Positions 15,263 through 23,390 of a stretch of DNA of 64,000 nucleotides are shown one piece after another (position 1 is the stretch's first letter; each line of letters begins with the position of its first letter). The position numbers and the translations under genes are program-made. Below the pieces are notes generated by a model, which searched no databases, was not told where the DNA came from, and was given only the letters and a program-made list of their open reading frames with translations. Origin of the DNA: Oscillatoria sp. SIO1A7 (GTDB lineage Bacteria > Cyanobacteriota > Cyanobacteriia > Cyanobacteriales > Laspinemataceae); contig JAAHFN010000003.1 in NCBI GenBank assembly GCA_010672965.1, positions 124,001-188,000 of the forward strand. Reading direction: 5' to 3'.

Positions 15263-15847
15263 TTAAGAGCGTTTGTCTCCAATCCAAAAAGCAATCGCGC
15301 AGAAACCTAAATAAAGCTCGAATGCTTTTTGAAATTCTTCAATTCTGTCGCCGCCGCCATAAACCAAAAGGCTGTCGAAAGGCGCTTGCGTTGGCGCTCC
15401 TACAAATTGAACTCTATGGTTAAAAACGCCATAACAAGCGGTTATGGGCAGCAAATTTCTAAACCATTGAGTTCCTTGGGCGTTTCTTGCCAGCAAGAGA
15501 AACTCTCCAATCGTCTCGCTCCGCATTTTATTTACCACTTGTCGCATCATGGAGTATGGCGGGTTTAGCCATACTTGCGGCAGATGGGGCGCTACTCCCC
15601 AAACTTGGACTAGCCCGTTTTCTTGTTTCGTAATTTTTCGTTTTGCCGGAACTAACGATTTTTCCCCGTCACTAAACGGATCTAAGTCGATTTTTTCTAA
15701 AAAATTATCAGCAGCGTCGATAATGTATTGGGGAGTTTGCCAATCATCAGACCCTTCTCCAGTTCTGGCACTAGAAACTTGAACGCGGAAAGATTGTTTG
15801 ATTTGTCGAGCTGCATTGTGTTCGGGAAAAAGCGATAGTTGTTTCAC
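15263..15847 (-). CDS. phage-type N6-adenine DNA methyltransferase
   Basis: 194 residues matching the phage Dam (DNA N-6-adenine-methyltransferase) family. GSDDWQTPQYIIDA is at ~33-45, LDPFS at 55-59, and the catalytic motif IV VWLNPPYS at 92-99 (NPPY). The C-terminal half contains PFDSLLVYGG. It would transfer a methyl group from S-adenosylmethionine to adenine N6 in DNA, often to protect phage or plasmid DNA from restriction. No restriction nuclease adjoins it, so it appears to be a solitary methylase. The length is normal and the gene looks intact. Confidence 0.88.
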   Translation of the reverse strand: MKQLSLFPEHNAARQIKQSFRVQVSSARTGEGSDDWQTPQYIIDAADNFLEKIDLDPFSDGEKSLVPAKRKITKQENGLVQVWGVAPHLPQVWLNPPYSMMRQVVNKMRSETIGEFLLLARNAQGTQWFRNLLPITACYGVFNHRVQFVGAPTQAPFDSLLVYGGGDRIEEFQKAFELYLGFCAIAFWIGDKRS

Positions 15848-15872
15848 TTTTTGGCTTCCTTATTGTCATTTT

Positions 15873-16060
15873 TTAGCTTTGTAGATCGCTTTCCATCAAA
15901 AGCTTGAGTTCTTTGGGGTCGCCAATTTCAACGGCGTGTCTATCCATAGCCTCTGATTCCCAAGCGACCCAGTAGTATTTCTCGCGCCATACCCCGAGCT
16001 GTGAGAATGCAAATACTTTCCATCTTTTCTTAGCTTTTTTATCGGAACAAGGTTAGTCAT
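15873..16060 (-). pseudogene. small gene needing a -1 shift at A-AAA-AAG
   Basis: ATG 16060 opens MTNLVPIKK and then reaches the heptamer A-AAA-AAG in the frame used for -1 slippage in bacterial dnaX. The zero frame continues as an unconvincing 54-residue peptide (stop at 15896-15898). The -1 frame continues as AKKRWKVFAFSQLGVW, REKYYWVAWESEAMDRHAVE and ends LLMESDLQS (stop 15873-15875), far more protein-like. Either programmed slippage or loss of one A. The joined product of 62 residues has no recognised family. Confidence 0.5.
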
Positions 16061-16114
16061 TTTGAAATATTTTTACTCGTTGGCATTTCTACAAAACACA
16101 AAAGCGCGCGATCG

Positions 16115-16336
16115 CTAACTTACAAAACGTTTTATGTCATTCATAGAGCGCGGAGCAATCAAGCGAGCGACTTCTTCGTAATAGTTTTCCCAGTCTTGCT
16201 CGCTAGCAGTGGAGCAGCAGGGTGGCGGCACCAATTCGTGTATCCAAGCGCCCCACTGTGAATGCTCGAACCAAGGAGGCGGCATTTTGCTTTTAAGAGC
16301 CCGTAGCTCTTTCAAATCGAGGCAAGGGTAATTCAT
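16115..16336 (-). CDS. small Trp/Cys-containing protein, copy 1 of a duplicated pair
   Basis: 73 residues (MNYPCLDLKELRALKSKMPP, ... ELVPPPCCSTASEQDWENYY ... MNDIKRFVS). It differs from the protein at 23054-23275 at only five positions, so the pair is a recent duplication or under strong constraint. Conserved PPPW and PPPCC motifs and acidic charge are visible; no known family. It is preceded, about 135 bases upstream, by a copy of the TTGATTGAAAA leader box. Confidence 0.6.
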   Translation of the reverse strand: MNYPCLDLKELRALKSKMPPPWFEHSQWGAWIHELVPPPCCSTASEQDWENYYEEVARLIAPRSMNDIKRFVS

Positions 16337-16469
16337 GTCTGCAAATATTTCCTTAAAATTGGTAGCGTGTCTTTTGTATAAATAGCCAGCCAGTTGCTTT
16401 TGATTGTGAAACTGTTAATAACAAAATAGTTTTGATTGACAGTTTCATTTTTAAGTTTTAAAATGATTC

Positions 16470-16489
16470 GGATATTTTTCAATCAATAT
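16470..16489 (-). promoter_or_regulatory. leader box TTGATTGAAAAaTATCC, copy 1
   Basis: The minus strand reads TATTGATTGAAAAATATCC, one of four similar boxes (others at 23348, 23817, 25447). Each lies upstream of a small minus-strand gene. Here the spacing to the start codon is ~134 bases rather than 61-73. Confidence 0.45.
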
Positions 16490-16517
16490 AAAACGAGCTT
16501 TTAGCTTAAGCTCTTAT

Positions 16518-16718
16518 TTACGCCGAGGCCGGAATAGCGCGATACCTTGTTTTCCCGGCAAGCCCCCCACCCAAAAACGGTTCAAAATACCTGTTTATCT
16601 TTTCGGGCAAATAGGGCTCAATCTGCCCGAGTAATGCCCGCTTTCCGCCCACCCATTTGAGGAAAGGAGCGGGCGGAACTACTTTATAAATTTCAGGATC
16701 GAATAAAACTAGTTGCAC
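16518..16718 (-). pseudogene. truncated Dam-type (D12 class) adenine methyltransferase
   Basis: The frame begins [20 protein letters not shown] then [20 protein letters not shown] and YFEPFLGGG, the N-terminal AdoMet-binding part of a D12-class DNA adenine methylase (usually ~270 residues). After ~51 residues it runs out of frame into the 3' tail of a gene like 23391-23750 (that tail reads [13 protein letters not shown] in a shifted frame) and stops at 66 residues. The catalytic DPPY motif is missing, so it cannot methylate. The break marks a recombination junction. Confidence 0.8.
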
Positions 16719-17119
16719 GTTATTTGCTCCTCAAAATTTATATCGCCCTTGATTGTTTTGCCTTTGTAATACTTATTAAAAGTTAAATCTTCGGGAAACG
16801 TATAAGTTTTAACAGGTAAGCGCAGAGGAAAAGCACTAATGCCTGCTTCGGCTAAAGCAGTCATTATTTCTGGGCAAGGGTCGTAATCTACAAACACGCA
16901 TTCAGGGTTTGTACTACTAATTATTTGTTTTAGACTTTTCTCAAAGTCAGCAATTTGTTGTTGGCTCAAGTTTTTGTTGTCGCTACTAAAATATGCGGCA
17001 AAATAGTCTTTACCATAGCCAATGTCGTGTTGTGGAGTTGTTTTTAATTGAGCCGACCACCACTTGGCGATCGCTCTTGCTTTTTGCGCTAAGCTTAAGC
17101 TTGCTATTTCTTGTCGCAT
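16709..17119 (-). CDS. unknown protein
   Basis: 136 residues ([20 protein letters not shown] ... [20 protein letters not shown] ... [20 protein letters not shown]). An N-terminal helical region, then an alpha/beta-looking segment. Its 3' end overlaps the truncated Dam start by ten bases, so the two were once coupled. No family recognised; an accessory role in DNA modification is possible from context only. Confidence 0.5.
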   Translation of the reverse strand: MRQEIASLSLAQKARAIAKWWSAQLKTTPQHDIGYGKDYFAAYFSSDNKNLSQQQIADFEKSLKQIISSTNPECVFVDYDPCPEIMTALAEAGISAFPLRLPVKTYTFPEDLTFNKYYKGKTIKGDINFEEQITCN

Positions 17120-17146
17120 AACTTTTATAATTCCTCTTGCTCGTCT

Positions 17147-17344
17147 TTACCAAAATTGTATGTAAGCGGTAGTTCTGTCAATCCAAGATACGCGAACAGT
17201 TTGTTCGCAATCATCGCAATTTATTTGGTCAAATAGACATAATTGATAGTCTTTTTGACAAGATGCGAAGCAGCTCCGCCGAATAGTTCTATATAGCAAC
17301 CATGTTCGGGAAACTTGGATGCAATCTATTTCCCTATCCGCCAC
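17147..17344 (-). CDS. possible small Cys-rich protein
   Basis: 65 residues with five cysteines in the middle (CFASCQKDYQLCLFDQINCD then DCEQTVRVSWID), which could coordinate zinc. It sits between two better-supported genes with 27-31-base gaps, in the same direction. No known family; translation is plausible but unproven. Confidence 0.4.
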   Translation of the reverse strand: MADREIDCIQVSRTWLLYRTIRRSCFASCQKDYQLCLFDQINCDDCEQTVRVSWIDRTTAYIQFW

Positions 17345-17375
17345 TTCCCTCCATAGTAAAGAAAAGCTGGGTGAT

Positions 17376-17858
17376 TCATGGCTTTATTATTTTCATCATC
17401 AACAACAGGCCAAGGTTTTTACTTTTGTCTATTTTGCGCCATCCGGCTTTTTTAAAGCAATAACCGGGATTGGGACTTTCGACAAACCTCGGATCCACAT
17501 AAGTGAAAGCGCATCTCGGCCAGTTCGGATGGCACTCCACTAGCACTTTTTCACATTCCAAAATAATTTCGCTTGAAAGGCGCTTTCCCTCGTTTCGGAA
17601 CAGCGTGCATTCAGGAAGCCCGCCTAGGCCGTCTCTTCGGTATTCCTGTCGATTCCAACAATATAGCCAGCCTTCATCCTCATTTAGAATAATTATGCTT
17701 TTACCAGGCGGCATTATGCGATCGCCCGATCTATTTCGCACGACTCGGGAGTAATGCCTATTTGCGATCGCTGCTGCTGCAGGGTTTCCATTCTTTACTA
17801 TTCTCCAAGATGGAAACCCTAAAGGCAGCGATAATTGCCGGTATTGGCTTGCCATCAT
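17376..17858 (-). CDS. GNAT-like protein with Mom-type features
   Basis: 160 residues. After a short lead comes AIANRHYSRVVRNRSG, then SIIILNEDEGWLYCWN, LPECTLFRNEGKRLSSEIIL, a beta/helix segment (CAFTYVDPRFVESPNPGYCF) and KKAGWRKIDKSKNLGLLLM. The NRHYS segment, the 'FRNEG..LSSE' stretch and the 'GYCFKKAGWR' end resemble GNAT-fold acyltransferases of the phage Mu Mom group, which convert adenines in DNA to modified forms. The start codon overlaps the stop of the DUF5131 gene (ATGA), so they are coexpressed. The Mom link is suggestive, not certain; a generic phage acetyltransferase-like protein is the alternative. Confidence 0.5.
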   Translation of the reverse strand: MMASQYRQLSLPLGFPSWRIVKNGNPAAAAIANRHYSRVVRNRSGDRIMPPGKSIIILNEDEGWLYCWNRQEYRRDGLGGLPECTLFRNEGKRLSSEIILECEKVLVECHPNWPRCAFTYVDPRFVESPNPGYCFKKAGWRKIDKSKNLGLLLMMKIIKP

Positions 17859-18622
17859 GCAACTGGGTCAAGCTTGCGATTGACAGGTCGCAACTGCTTG
17901 CCATTCCATTTCTGACAATGCGTCTCCCAAGCCTCCGGCATTTCTTCCCAGACTTCGCCATCCAAATGCCGCCCTCCGGCTTTCGGCGTTCTACCGCCGA
18001 CTTGCTTGAAGAAAAACGCCACTTCCGCCGCCCGACATTGTTCGCGAATATCTCGCGCCCAATCCAAGTCTATCGGACGGTGTTTCGGTCCGGACTCGCC
18101 CCCTACAATCACCCAGTGAATATCGGTTAAATCCAGTGCTAGCGGCCCCAGTAGTGGTTCGCAAGACAAAAACCGCACTGCTGCCGGAACCCGTCGCAAG
18201 CAGTCAACTCGCTTGACGTATTGTTGACTTTCAACCGATACGCCCATCCAAACATTGTCCGGCCATTCTAGTTGAGACGATAGCTCTACTAGACGATCGT
18301 GCCTTTTCGTCAAAATTTGATAAATGTGCCAAGGAGTCTCGCGGATTGTCTGAAAAGCCTCTTGCAGAAAGTCAATATCCATTTGTTCGTGAAAGAGATC
18401 GCTCATGGAGTTCACGAATATGCGCTTTGGCTTGCGCCAGGTTTTTGGCTTGTCTAAACGACCTGGGTGCTTGGTAAACTTAAATCCATTTGGAAACCCA
18501 TTGGGGAATCTCTTAGTCATTGATTCCGCGTAGCAATGAGCGCAACCGGGGCTGACTTTGTTGCAGCCAGTTGTAGGATTCCAAGTTTCATCTGTCCATT
18601 CTATGCCAGTATGCGTATTCAT
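17855..18622 (-). CDS. DUF5131 family (phage Gp37/Gp68) protein
   Basis: 255 residues clearly of the Gp37/Gp68 family. GIEWTDETWNPTTGCNKVSP then GCAHCYAE holds Cys20, Cys27 and Cys30, a radical-SAM-like cysteine triad. Further family segments are FVNSMSDLFHEQMDIDFLQ, YQILTKRHDRL, NVWMGVSVE and HWVIVGGESGPKHRPID. Members occur in phages and mobile elements; their reaction is unestablished, but the Cys cluster suggests an iron-sulphur enzyme. Directly coupled to the Mom-like gene and next to a C5 methyltransferase, so involvement in nucleic-acid modification is an attractive inference. Confidence 0.85.
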   Translation of the reverse strand: MNTHTGIEWTDETWNPTTGCNKVSPGCAHCYAESMTKRFPNGFPNGFKFTKHPGRLDKPKTWRKPKRIFVNSMSDLFHEQMDIDFLQEAFQTIRETPWHIYQILTKRHDRLVELSSQLEWPDNVWMGVSVESQQYVKRVDCLRRVPAAVRFLSCEPLLGPLALDLTDIHWVIVGGESGPKHRPIDLDWARDIREQCRAAEVAFFFKQVGGRTPKAGGRHLDGEVWEEMPEAWETHCQKWNGKQLRPVNRKLDPVA

Positions 18623-18750
18623 ATTAATTCAAGACTATTTTGATTGGAGCTTGTCGTACTTTGAACCTATTCTAATGACTCTATGTGCTAGTCGTAGCCT
18701 CTTATGAGGTTTCTCATTAGTGGTAATAATTTAACCATTTGCTTGCAATT

Positions 18751-19869
18751 CTAAGCTACAGCATCTAGCACTGGACGCCACATTTTTTCAATAAGCAGCG
18801 GCGGCACTCTATTGCCTAAAATTGTAACTTGCTGGGATTTTGTTCCAATTAATTTGTAGGAATCTGAGACTCCCTGAAGCCGCGCGATCGCTCGCGGGCT
18901 CAAAGCTTTGACCTTAATTTTAAAATCGTCCTGTTGTTGTAAAACTTTCCAAGAACGTTTCTGTTGAGAAGCGGCGATCGCAATAGATGGCTGACTTGGC
19001 GATCGCGAATAGCATTCCTTTCTTTGGAAACAAGCAAGTAAGGCATCAAACAAGTGCCAAGTCCTAGAAAGTTCTAAAGCTCTTACCGTGGGGCTGGGCT
19101 GTTCTGACGAACGAATGGAAAATTTCTTTACATTTGCGCCCGCCCTAGGCAGCAAGGCTGGCAAAGAACTCTCGGCTAAGGCAGTGGAATCAAGAACCAT
19201 TCTCATCTGCCAGTCAGCAAGATGCGACTCTGATTCTTTTTCCAGCAAGTCCGCCACCGCACTATACCAGCCGCTGTGAAGCTCTTTTTTTGGCTCTAAA
19301 CCAAACCAAAACTTTTGACCGAATAGACCGGGGGCTAGTGCCGCTCCCGCTCTTAGCTTGCAGGATAGCTCGTCGGCGACCGCCCTCCATATCAAGCGCT
19401 TGCGATTTTGGGGCAGTCCAATGCTGCTGCAATCTACTACGGACTCATTAAGCTAATAACCTAATTTCCACAAAACAAGACGCAATTTTTCGGCCTCGGC
19501 GCTTTTGGAAAACCTGGGCACTTCTTCAAGAGAAATTAGCAAGGGCTTTATCTGCCGAATTAATTCTATGCTAGCGTCAATTTCTGAGGCTATGCTAGGT
19601 CGAACTTTTTTTCTGTTAATATTAGCCGCTGCCGAAAAAGACTGGCAAGGCGGGGATAGATGCAATAAGCAATCTAGAGGAGCGATCGCGCACAGGCGGC
19701 TTATGCTATTAGACACTTTGTCTTGAAAAACAGCAGAGTTGGGAAAATTAGCCTGGTAAGCAGAGCAGGCGGCCGGAGAAATATCAACCGCAGCAAGCGC
19801 CTCAATTCCTAGATTTTGAAATCCCCAAGAAGCAAGACCTCCACCACCAAACAGATCTATTAGTTTCAT
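18751..19869 (-). pseudogene. C5-cytosine DNA methyltransferase interrupted by one in-frame TAG
   Basis: The frame from ATG 19869 runs MKLIDLFGGGGLASWGFQNL (motif I), SPPCQSFSAAA (catalytic Cys75) and ISLEEVPRF (ENV motif altered to EEV), then meets TAG at 19453-19455 after 138 residues. The same frame continues without any shift through LPQNRKRLIWRAV (motif VIII) to GNRVPPLLIEKMWRPVL (motif X), ending at 18751. Read through, it would be a 372-codon enzyme of normal size. It is therefore a recent nonsense mutant, an amber-suppressed gene, or two complementing halves. The TAG is followed by C, a leaky context in some systems. Confidence 0.8.
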
Positions 19870-19911
19870 TTGACAACTCGAATAAATTAATTGCCACCAA
19901 GCTTTGCTTGA

Positions 19912-20301
19912 CTAAAGTTTGCTTTGCAAATCTAGCAAGGCAGTCTTAATTTCTTCCATCTTTAAGATAACCTGCTTTTTTTGTTGCTTGACTTTAAGTA
20001 GCTGACTTTCAAGCTCTAACACTTTTTGCTGGAGAAGGGCGTTATCTCGGGTAAGCTTTTGTCGTTCTTCAAGATGTTTGTCAGGAAGTCTTTGAGCAAG
20101 AGCCAAAAGAACATTTAAGTCAAGGTCGAGACATTTTGACAACCAATGTAGCAAGTCGCTTTCAGCGCGAACATGGCCATTTTCGACCAAAGATATTTTG
20201 TTTCGTCCGATACCTATAGCCCCTGCAAGCTGAAACTGGGTAAGCCCTTTTTCTCTTCTGGCTTTAGCAATTATTTTGCCCAACTCTTGTATCGAACTCA
20301 T
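19912..20301 (-). CDS. XRE-family HTH regulator with coiled-coil tail
   Basis: 129 residues from ATG 20301, placed five bases after GGAGG (a Met four codons earlier lacks this). The N-terminal HTH reads ARREKGLTQFQLAGAIGIGR then NKISLVENGHVRAES, a classic Cro/CI-type fold. A long Lys/Gln/Leu coiled coil (residues ~75-128) probably dimerises it. The start overlaps the upstream stop (ATGA). It likely regulates the modification cluster below it. Confidence 0.85.
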   Translation of the reverse strand: MSSIQELGKIIAKARREKGLTQFQLAGAIGIGRNKISLVENGHVRAESDLLHWLSKCLDLDLNVLLALAQRLPDKHLEERQKLTRDNALLQQKVLELESQLLKVKQQKKQVILKMEEIKTALLDLQSKL

Positions 20302-20678
20302 GTAAGCCTCCATTCCACTGAACCATCTCTCATAATCATTTTGTTTTTAAAAATACTGTAGCACTCTAAAGGCGTAAATATGTCGCAAAACCTAACTATA
20401 GTTTTTCCAGGAAATAGCGCGATTGCACTCCTAGTAAAATCACATTTTTTTATTTCTTTTTTAAGTGCGCTACTGGCATCCCACTCTGGAATCCAATTGA
20501 AACTAATTCTATTAGGCTTGTCTAAAATCTTGATTCTCACCGCGCCTTCTCCTCTGTCTTGATAAGCAAGCCACGAAAACGCCGCTATTTTTCTGCCGTG
20601 TCTTTTGAGCAATTCTTTGTGGGGACTTATTGCCATTATTAGACAGCCTTTGTCCGAATCAATATTAAAATTATCCAT
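20298..20678 (-). CDS. unknown protein coupled to the XRE regulator
   Basis: 126 residues (MDNFNIDSDKGCLIMAISPH ... RIKILDKPNRISFNWIPEWD ... DGSVEWRLT). Mixed alpha/beta, no recognised motif. Its TGA overlaps the regulator's ATG, a strong sign of coexpression. A regulator-partner or anti-repressor role is conceivable; nothing in the sequence proves it. Confidence 0.55.
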   Translation of the reverse strand: MDNFNIDSDKGCLIMAISPHKELLKRHGRKIAAFSWLAYQDRGEGAVRIKILDKPNRISFNWIPEWDASSALKKEIKKCDFTRSAIALFPGKTIVRFCDIFTPLECYSIFKNKMIMRDGSVEWRLT

Positions 20679-20743
20679 GTTTTAGTTAATGCCGCTTTAT
20701 TTTTGCGCTATTAATAAAGCGGCTAAATTTATTCGCAAAAATG

Positions 20744-21805
20744 CTATCGGTTTCGCTTTAAGTCAAAAGTTTTTCCGAAAAAATGACTTTTATTTGGAAA
20801 GCGCATTTGTTGCCAGATGTCTTCGTTAAGAAAAACCTTGAATTTTAGATTTACAAAATATCCAGTATCCCAAATTAGACAAAACAAACTTTCAATTGCT
20901 TCGTTGCGCACACTTAGATCGCCTTTGATATTATTTAGACCGTGGCAAAGCAGTAAAATAGGCTGCAAGCTTTTATCGATGCGCTGTAGCCAATCGCCAG
21001 CCAAAAGTCCAATTGCATTAATATTAAGCAATTCTCGAAGTATTTTATCGCCACGCTCCGTTTTATTCATATTTGCCCAAATTTCAGACAATGGCGAATT
21101 GTCTGGTTTTGGACAATTTGTAAGAAAAGAGCAAGCCAAGCAAGCTTGAATGCTCCAAAAATCTCGCCAATCAGTTTTTGTATCTTCCAGTATAACTTTA
21201 ATCGCATCTAAATTCATTGCCCCTAGCACTATTCCAAGCCACAATTCCGAGCCTTGTGGCTCGGACAAAGTTTCTGTCAATTGGTTGCGGTCTAATTCCT
21301 TGAGTATAGCAGCTTTTTCTAGTTCGCTGCAATTCAAGACTAAAGATACTTTAGGGTTAGCTGCCTTGCTTACTGCCTCGACATCTACAGAATCTTCCTT
21401 GACACGCGCAGCTTTGCCAATCTCGGGCTTGCTTGCTATTTGAAGCAGGTTGACAGATGAATTTAAAGAGGTAAGGTACTCACTCCATTTTGAAGCCAAG
21501 CTTTCTGCTTGCTCTCTTGAAGAATCGTTAATCTTTAACATTTTCTTTGGGCGACCCCGAGAACTTCGATTTTGTTTGTATTCTCCCAGGATATTTTCTT
21601 GCAAAAGCAGATTAACAGAGTTCCAAAGAACGGTGTCAGAAAGCTTAAAAATTGGCTGAGATTCTTCTAATTCATTTTTAAGATCTGTGCCGCAAGAATC
21701 TTTACATAGCACTTTGAACGTAATATAAGCAATCGCCAAATTAGGTTTAAGGTAGATTAGAGGTGCAGAATCTGTTATTAAGTCTAGTCTGTTTTTGGCT
21801 TGCAT
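20744..21805 (-). CDS. winged-helix protein with AT-hook, long form
   Basis: About 353 residues from ATG 21805. The N-terminal ~120 residues (LKNELEESQPIFKLSDTVLW, NSVNLLLQENILGEYKQNRS, then SRGRPKKMLKIN) form a winged helix ending in an AT-hook-like RGRPKK. They are clearly homologous to the 163-residue protein at 29648-30139 (KKNLEESQPIFKLSHPVLCK, RRGRPRKMLRVN). The remaining 230 residues are helical and Leu-rich with no known family. Probably a DNA-binding regulator of the island. Confidence 0.65.
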   Translation of the reverse strand: MQAKNRLDLITDSAPLIYLKPNLAIAYITFKVLCKDSCGTDLKNELEESQPIFKLSDTVLWNSVNLLLQENILGEYKQNRSSRGRPKKMLKINDSSREQAESLASKWSEYLTSLNSSVNLLQIASKPEIGKAARVKEDSVDVEAVSKAANPKVSLVLNCSELEKAAILKELDRNQLTETLSEPQGSELWLGIVLGAMNLDAIKVILEDTKTDWRDFWSIQACLACSFLTNCPKPDNSPLSEIWANMNKTERGDKILRELLNINAIGLLAGDWLQRIDKSLQPILLLCHGLNNIKGDLSVRNEAIESLFCLIWDTGYFVNLKFKVFLNEDIWQQMRFPNKSHFFGKTFDLKRNR

Positions 21806-21912
21806 AATCGAAAATTTTGATGTTTGAGCGAACAATAAGTACGTTAGTCGTTGATGTCGTTGATAATCGATCGCCCGTTGGCTTTGTCCATTAGGCGATC
21901 GCAGAATTGTCT

Positions 21913-22320
21913 CTACAGTTCGTCGCGATCGTTAAAACCTGGTGCCGTTCGCGCCGCATTTATTCCGCAAAGAAGCTCTCGGGCGTAAAACCGTAAGTAA
22001 GCTGCTGTTTTTGGGCATTGCCGATCTATTTCTAATGAAGACTTTACTATCCAATCCACTATTGATATGTTTGTTGCTGCCTCTTCTTCTGTTACGCTCT
22101 CTTTCTTTAACATGGATTCGCCCAACAAATTGCAGATAATAAAAAACAAAGCAGGCGCAGTTTGTATCGATATAGCTTGTTTGCCATCCAATTCTTCAGA
22201 TAAAATTTCTGTAGCGTTTTGGCTTGTTTTTATTTCGTAAACTATTGGAAAATCAGCATTGGCTGTTTCTTGTAAAATTTCTTGACTTGTTAAGTTGCGA
22301 TCGCTTTTGTAGTTTCTCAT
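21913..22320 (-). CDS. unknown protein
   Basis: About 135 residues from ATG 22320 (MRNYKSDRNLTSQEILQETA), chosen because AGAGAAA precedes it; ATG 22368 is an alternative. Helical, with LFFIICNLLGESMLKKESV and CPKTAAYLRFYARELLCGIN. No recognised family. Stands alone on the minus strand within the regulatory part of the island. Confidence 0.5.
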   Translation of the reverse strand: MRNYKSDRNLTSQEILQETANADFPIVYEIKTSQNATEILSEELDGKQAISIQTAPALFFIICNLLGESMLKKESVTEEEAATNISIVDWIVKSSLEIDRQCPKTAAYLRFYARELLCGINAARTAPGFNDRDEL

Positions 22321-22433
22321 TGTTCTATTTTCTCTAGGTTTATTTGTTTTTTCAGGCACCGCGTTCATAGGAATGTTTGAACGTGGTAGCCCATTTTATG
22401 CCAGTGTTTGTGCTAGGTCAATATCGCTTTGCT

Positions 22434-23018
22434 TTAACATCTTAAAGATTCGGAAAACAAAAACTTAGCATTGCACGATTTAATTCGATTGCGCACCTCA
22501 TCGGAGTGCCCAAAAATGATAAATAGGTTGCCCTCGTTTACTTCGTATCTGTAAAATGCGAACGTATTTTCGAGGCACTTTTTTAAGCAATTAATACTTT
22601 GATCGTAGTTTTTTGAGTGAGGCACGATTAGATGACTGCGATCTCCATACCATTTGGGCTCGTAAACTGGGAGGTCAAATACCTTAAATCTTTGGCTGGC
22701 TTTAGGTGAATAGTCAGATGACACCGGAATTATTCGAGCGGGGAAGCATTCTCCCCAAGGTGCATCCAAGCCCCAATAGCATTTTTCTCCGTTTCTGTTT
22801 ATCGGATGGCTTTTGTTATCGCAATTGATACGATCTCCCAAAAATTTTGCATCCCAATACCACCAGCACTCAGCAGGGTTTCCTAAAGGGCTTGGATCTT
22901 TAGGCTTAAACATTTGCAAAATAACGCGATCGCCTTCTTTTAAATTCTTCAACCAAGCTTGATAATTGTATGGATTCTTAATTATAGGATTCCTAATCAG
23001 CGGTAATAATTCAACCAT
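22434..23018 (-). CDS. unknown Trp/Pro-rich protein
   Basis: 194 residues. The N-terminal half has KNLKEGDRVILQMFKPKDPS and AECWWYWDAKFLGDR, like a beta-barrel (SH3- or PUA-like) domain; the second half is alpha/beta (CLENTFAFYRYEVNEGNLFI). No catalytic signature. It lies just downstream of the duplicated 73-residue gene. Function unknown. Confidence 0.5.
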   Translation of the reverse strand: MVELLPLIRNPIIKNPYNYQAWLKNLKEGDRVILQMFKPKDPSPLGNPAECWWYWDAKFLGDRINCDNKSHPINRNGEKCYWGLDAPWGECFPARIIPVSSDYSPKASQRFKVFDLPVYEPKWYGDRSHLIVPHSKNYDQSINCLKKCLENTFAFYRYEVNEGNLFIIFGHSDEVRNRIKSCNAKFLFSESLRC

Positions 23019-23053
23019 TTTTGCCTCCGTTGCAAGATTTATTAATTTACTAG

Positions 23054-23275
23054 CTAACTTACAAAGCGTTTTATGTCATTCATAGAGCGCGGAGCAATCA
23101 AGCGAGCGATTTGTTCGTAATAGTTTTCCCAGTCTTGCTCGCTAGCAGTGGAGCAACAGGGTGGAGGCACCAATTCGTGTATCCAAGCGCCCCATTCGCT
23201 ATGCGCGAACCAAGGGGGCGGCATCTTGCTTTTGAGAGCCCGTAGCTCTTTCCAGTCGAGGCAAGGGTAATTCAT
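23054..23275 (-). CDS. small Trp/Cys-containing protein, copy 2
   Basis: 73 residues, 68 identical to the protein at 16115-16336; the two coding regions and parts of their 5' leaders (CTTATTTGCG.. tail and TTATTAATAACAAAA) are also alike at base level. Features as for copy 1: PPPWF, GAWIHELVPPPCC, NDIKRFVS. A leader box lies 73 bases upstream. The strict retention of two copies suggests function. Confidence 0.6.
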   Translation of the reverse strand: MNYPCLDWKELRALKSKMPPPWFAHSEWGAWIHELVPPPCCSTASEQDWENYYEQIARLIAPRSMNDIKRFVS

Positions 23276-23347
23276 GTCTGCAAATATTTATTTGAGATTG
23301 GTGGTTTGCTGTTCTTGGAATTATTAATAACAAAACACGACCTACTG

Positions 23348-23366
23348 GGATAATTTTCAATCAATA
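23348..23366 (-). promoter_or_regulatory. leader box, copy 2
   Basis: Minus strand TATTGATTGAAAATTATCC, 73 bases upstream of the start codon of the 73-residue gene at 23054-23275. Confidence 0.45.
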
Positions 23367-23390
23367 CAAAGGGAGCTTTAGTTTAAGGTC

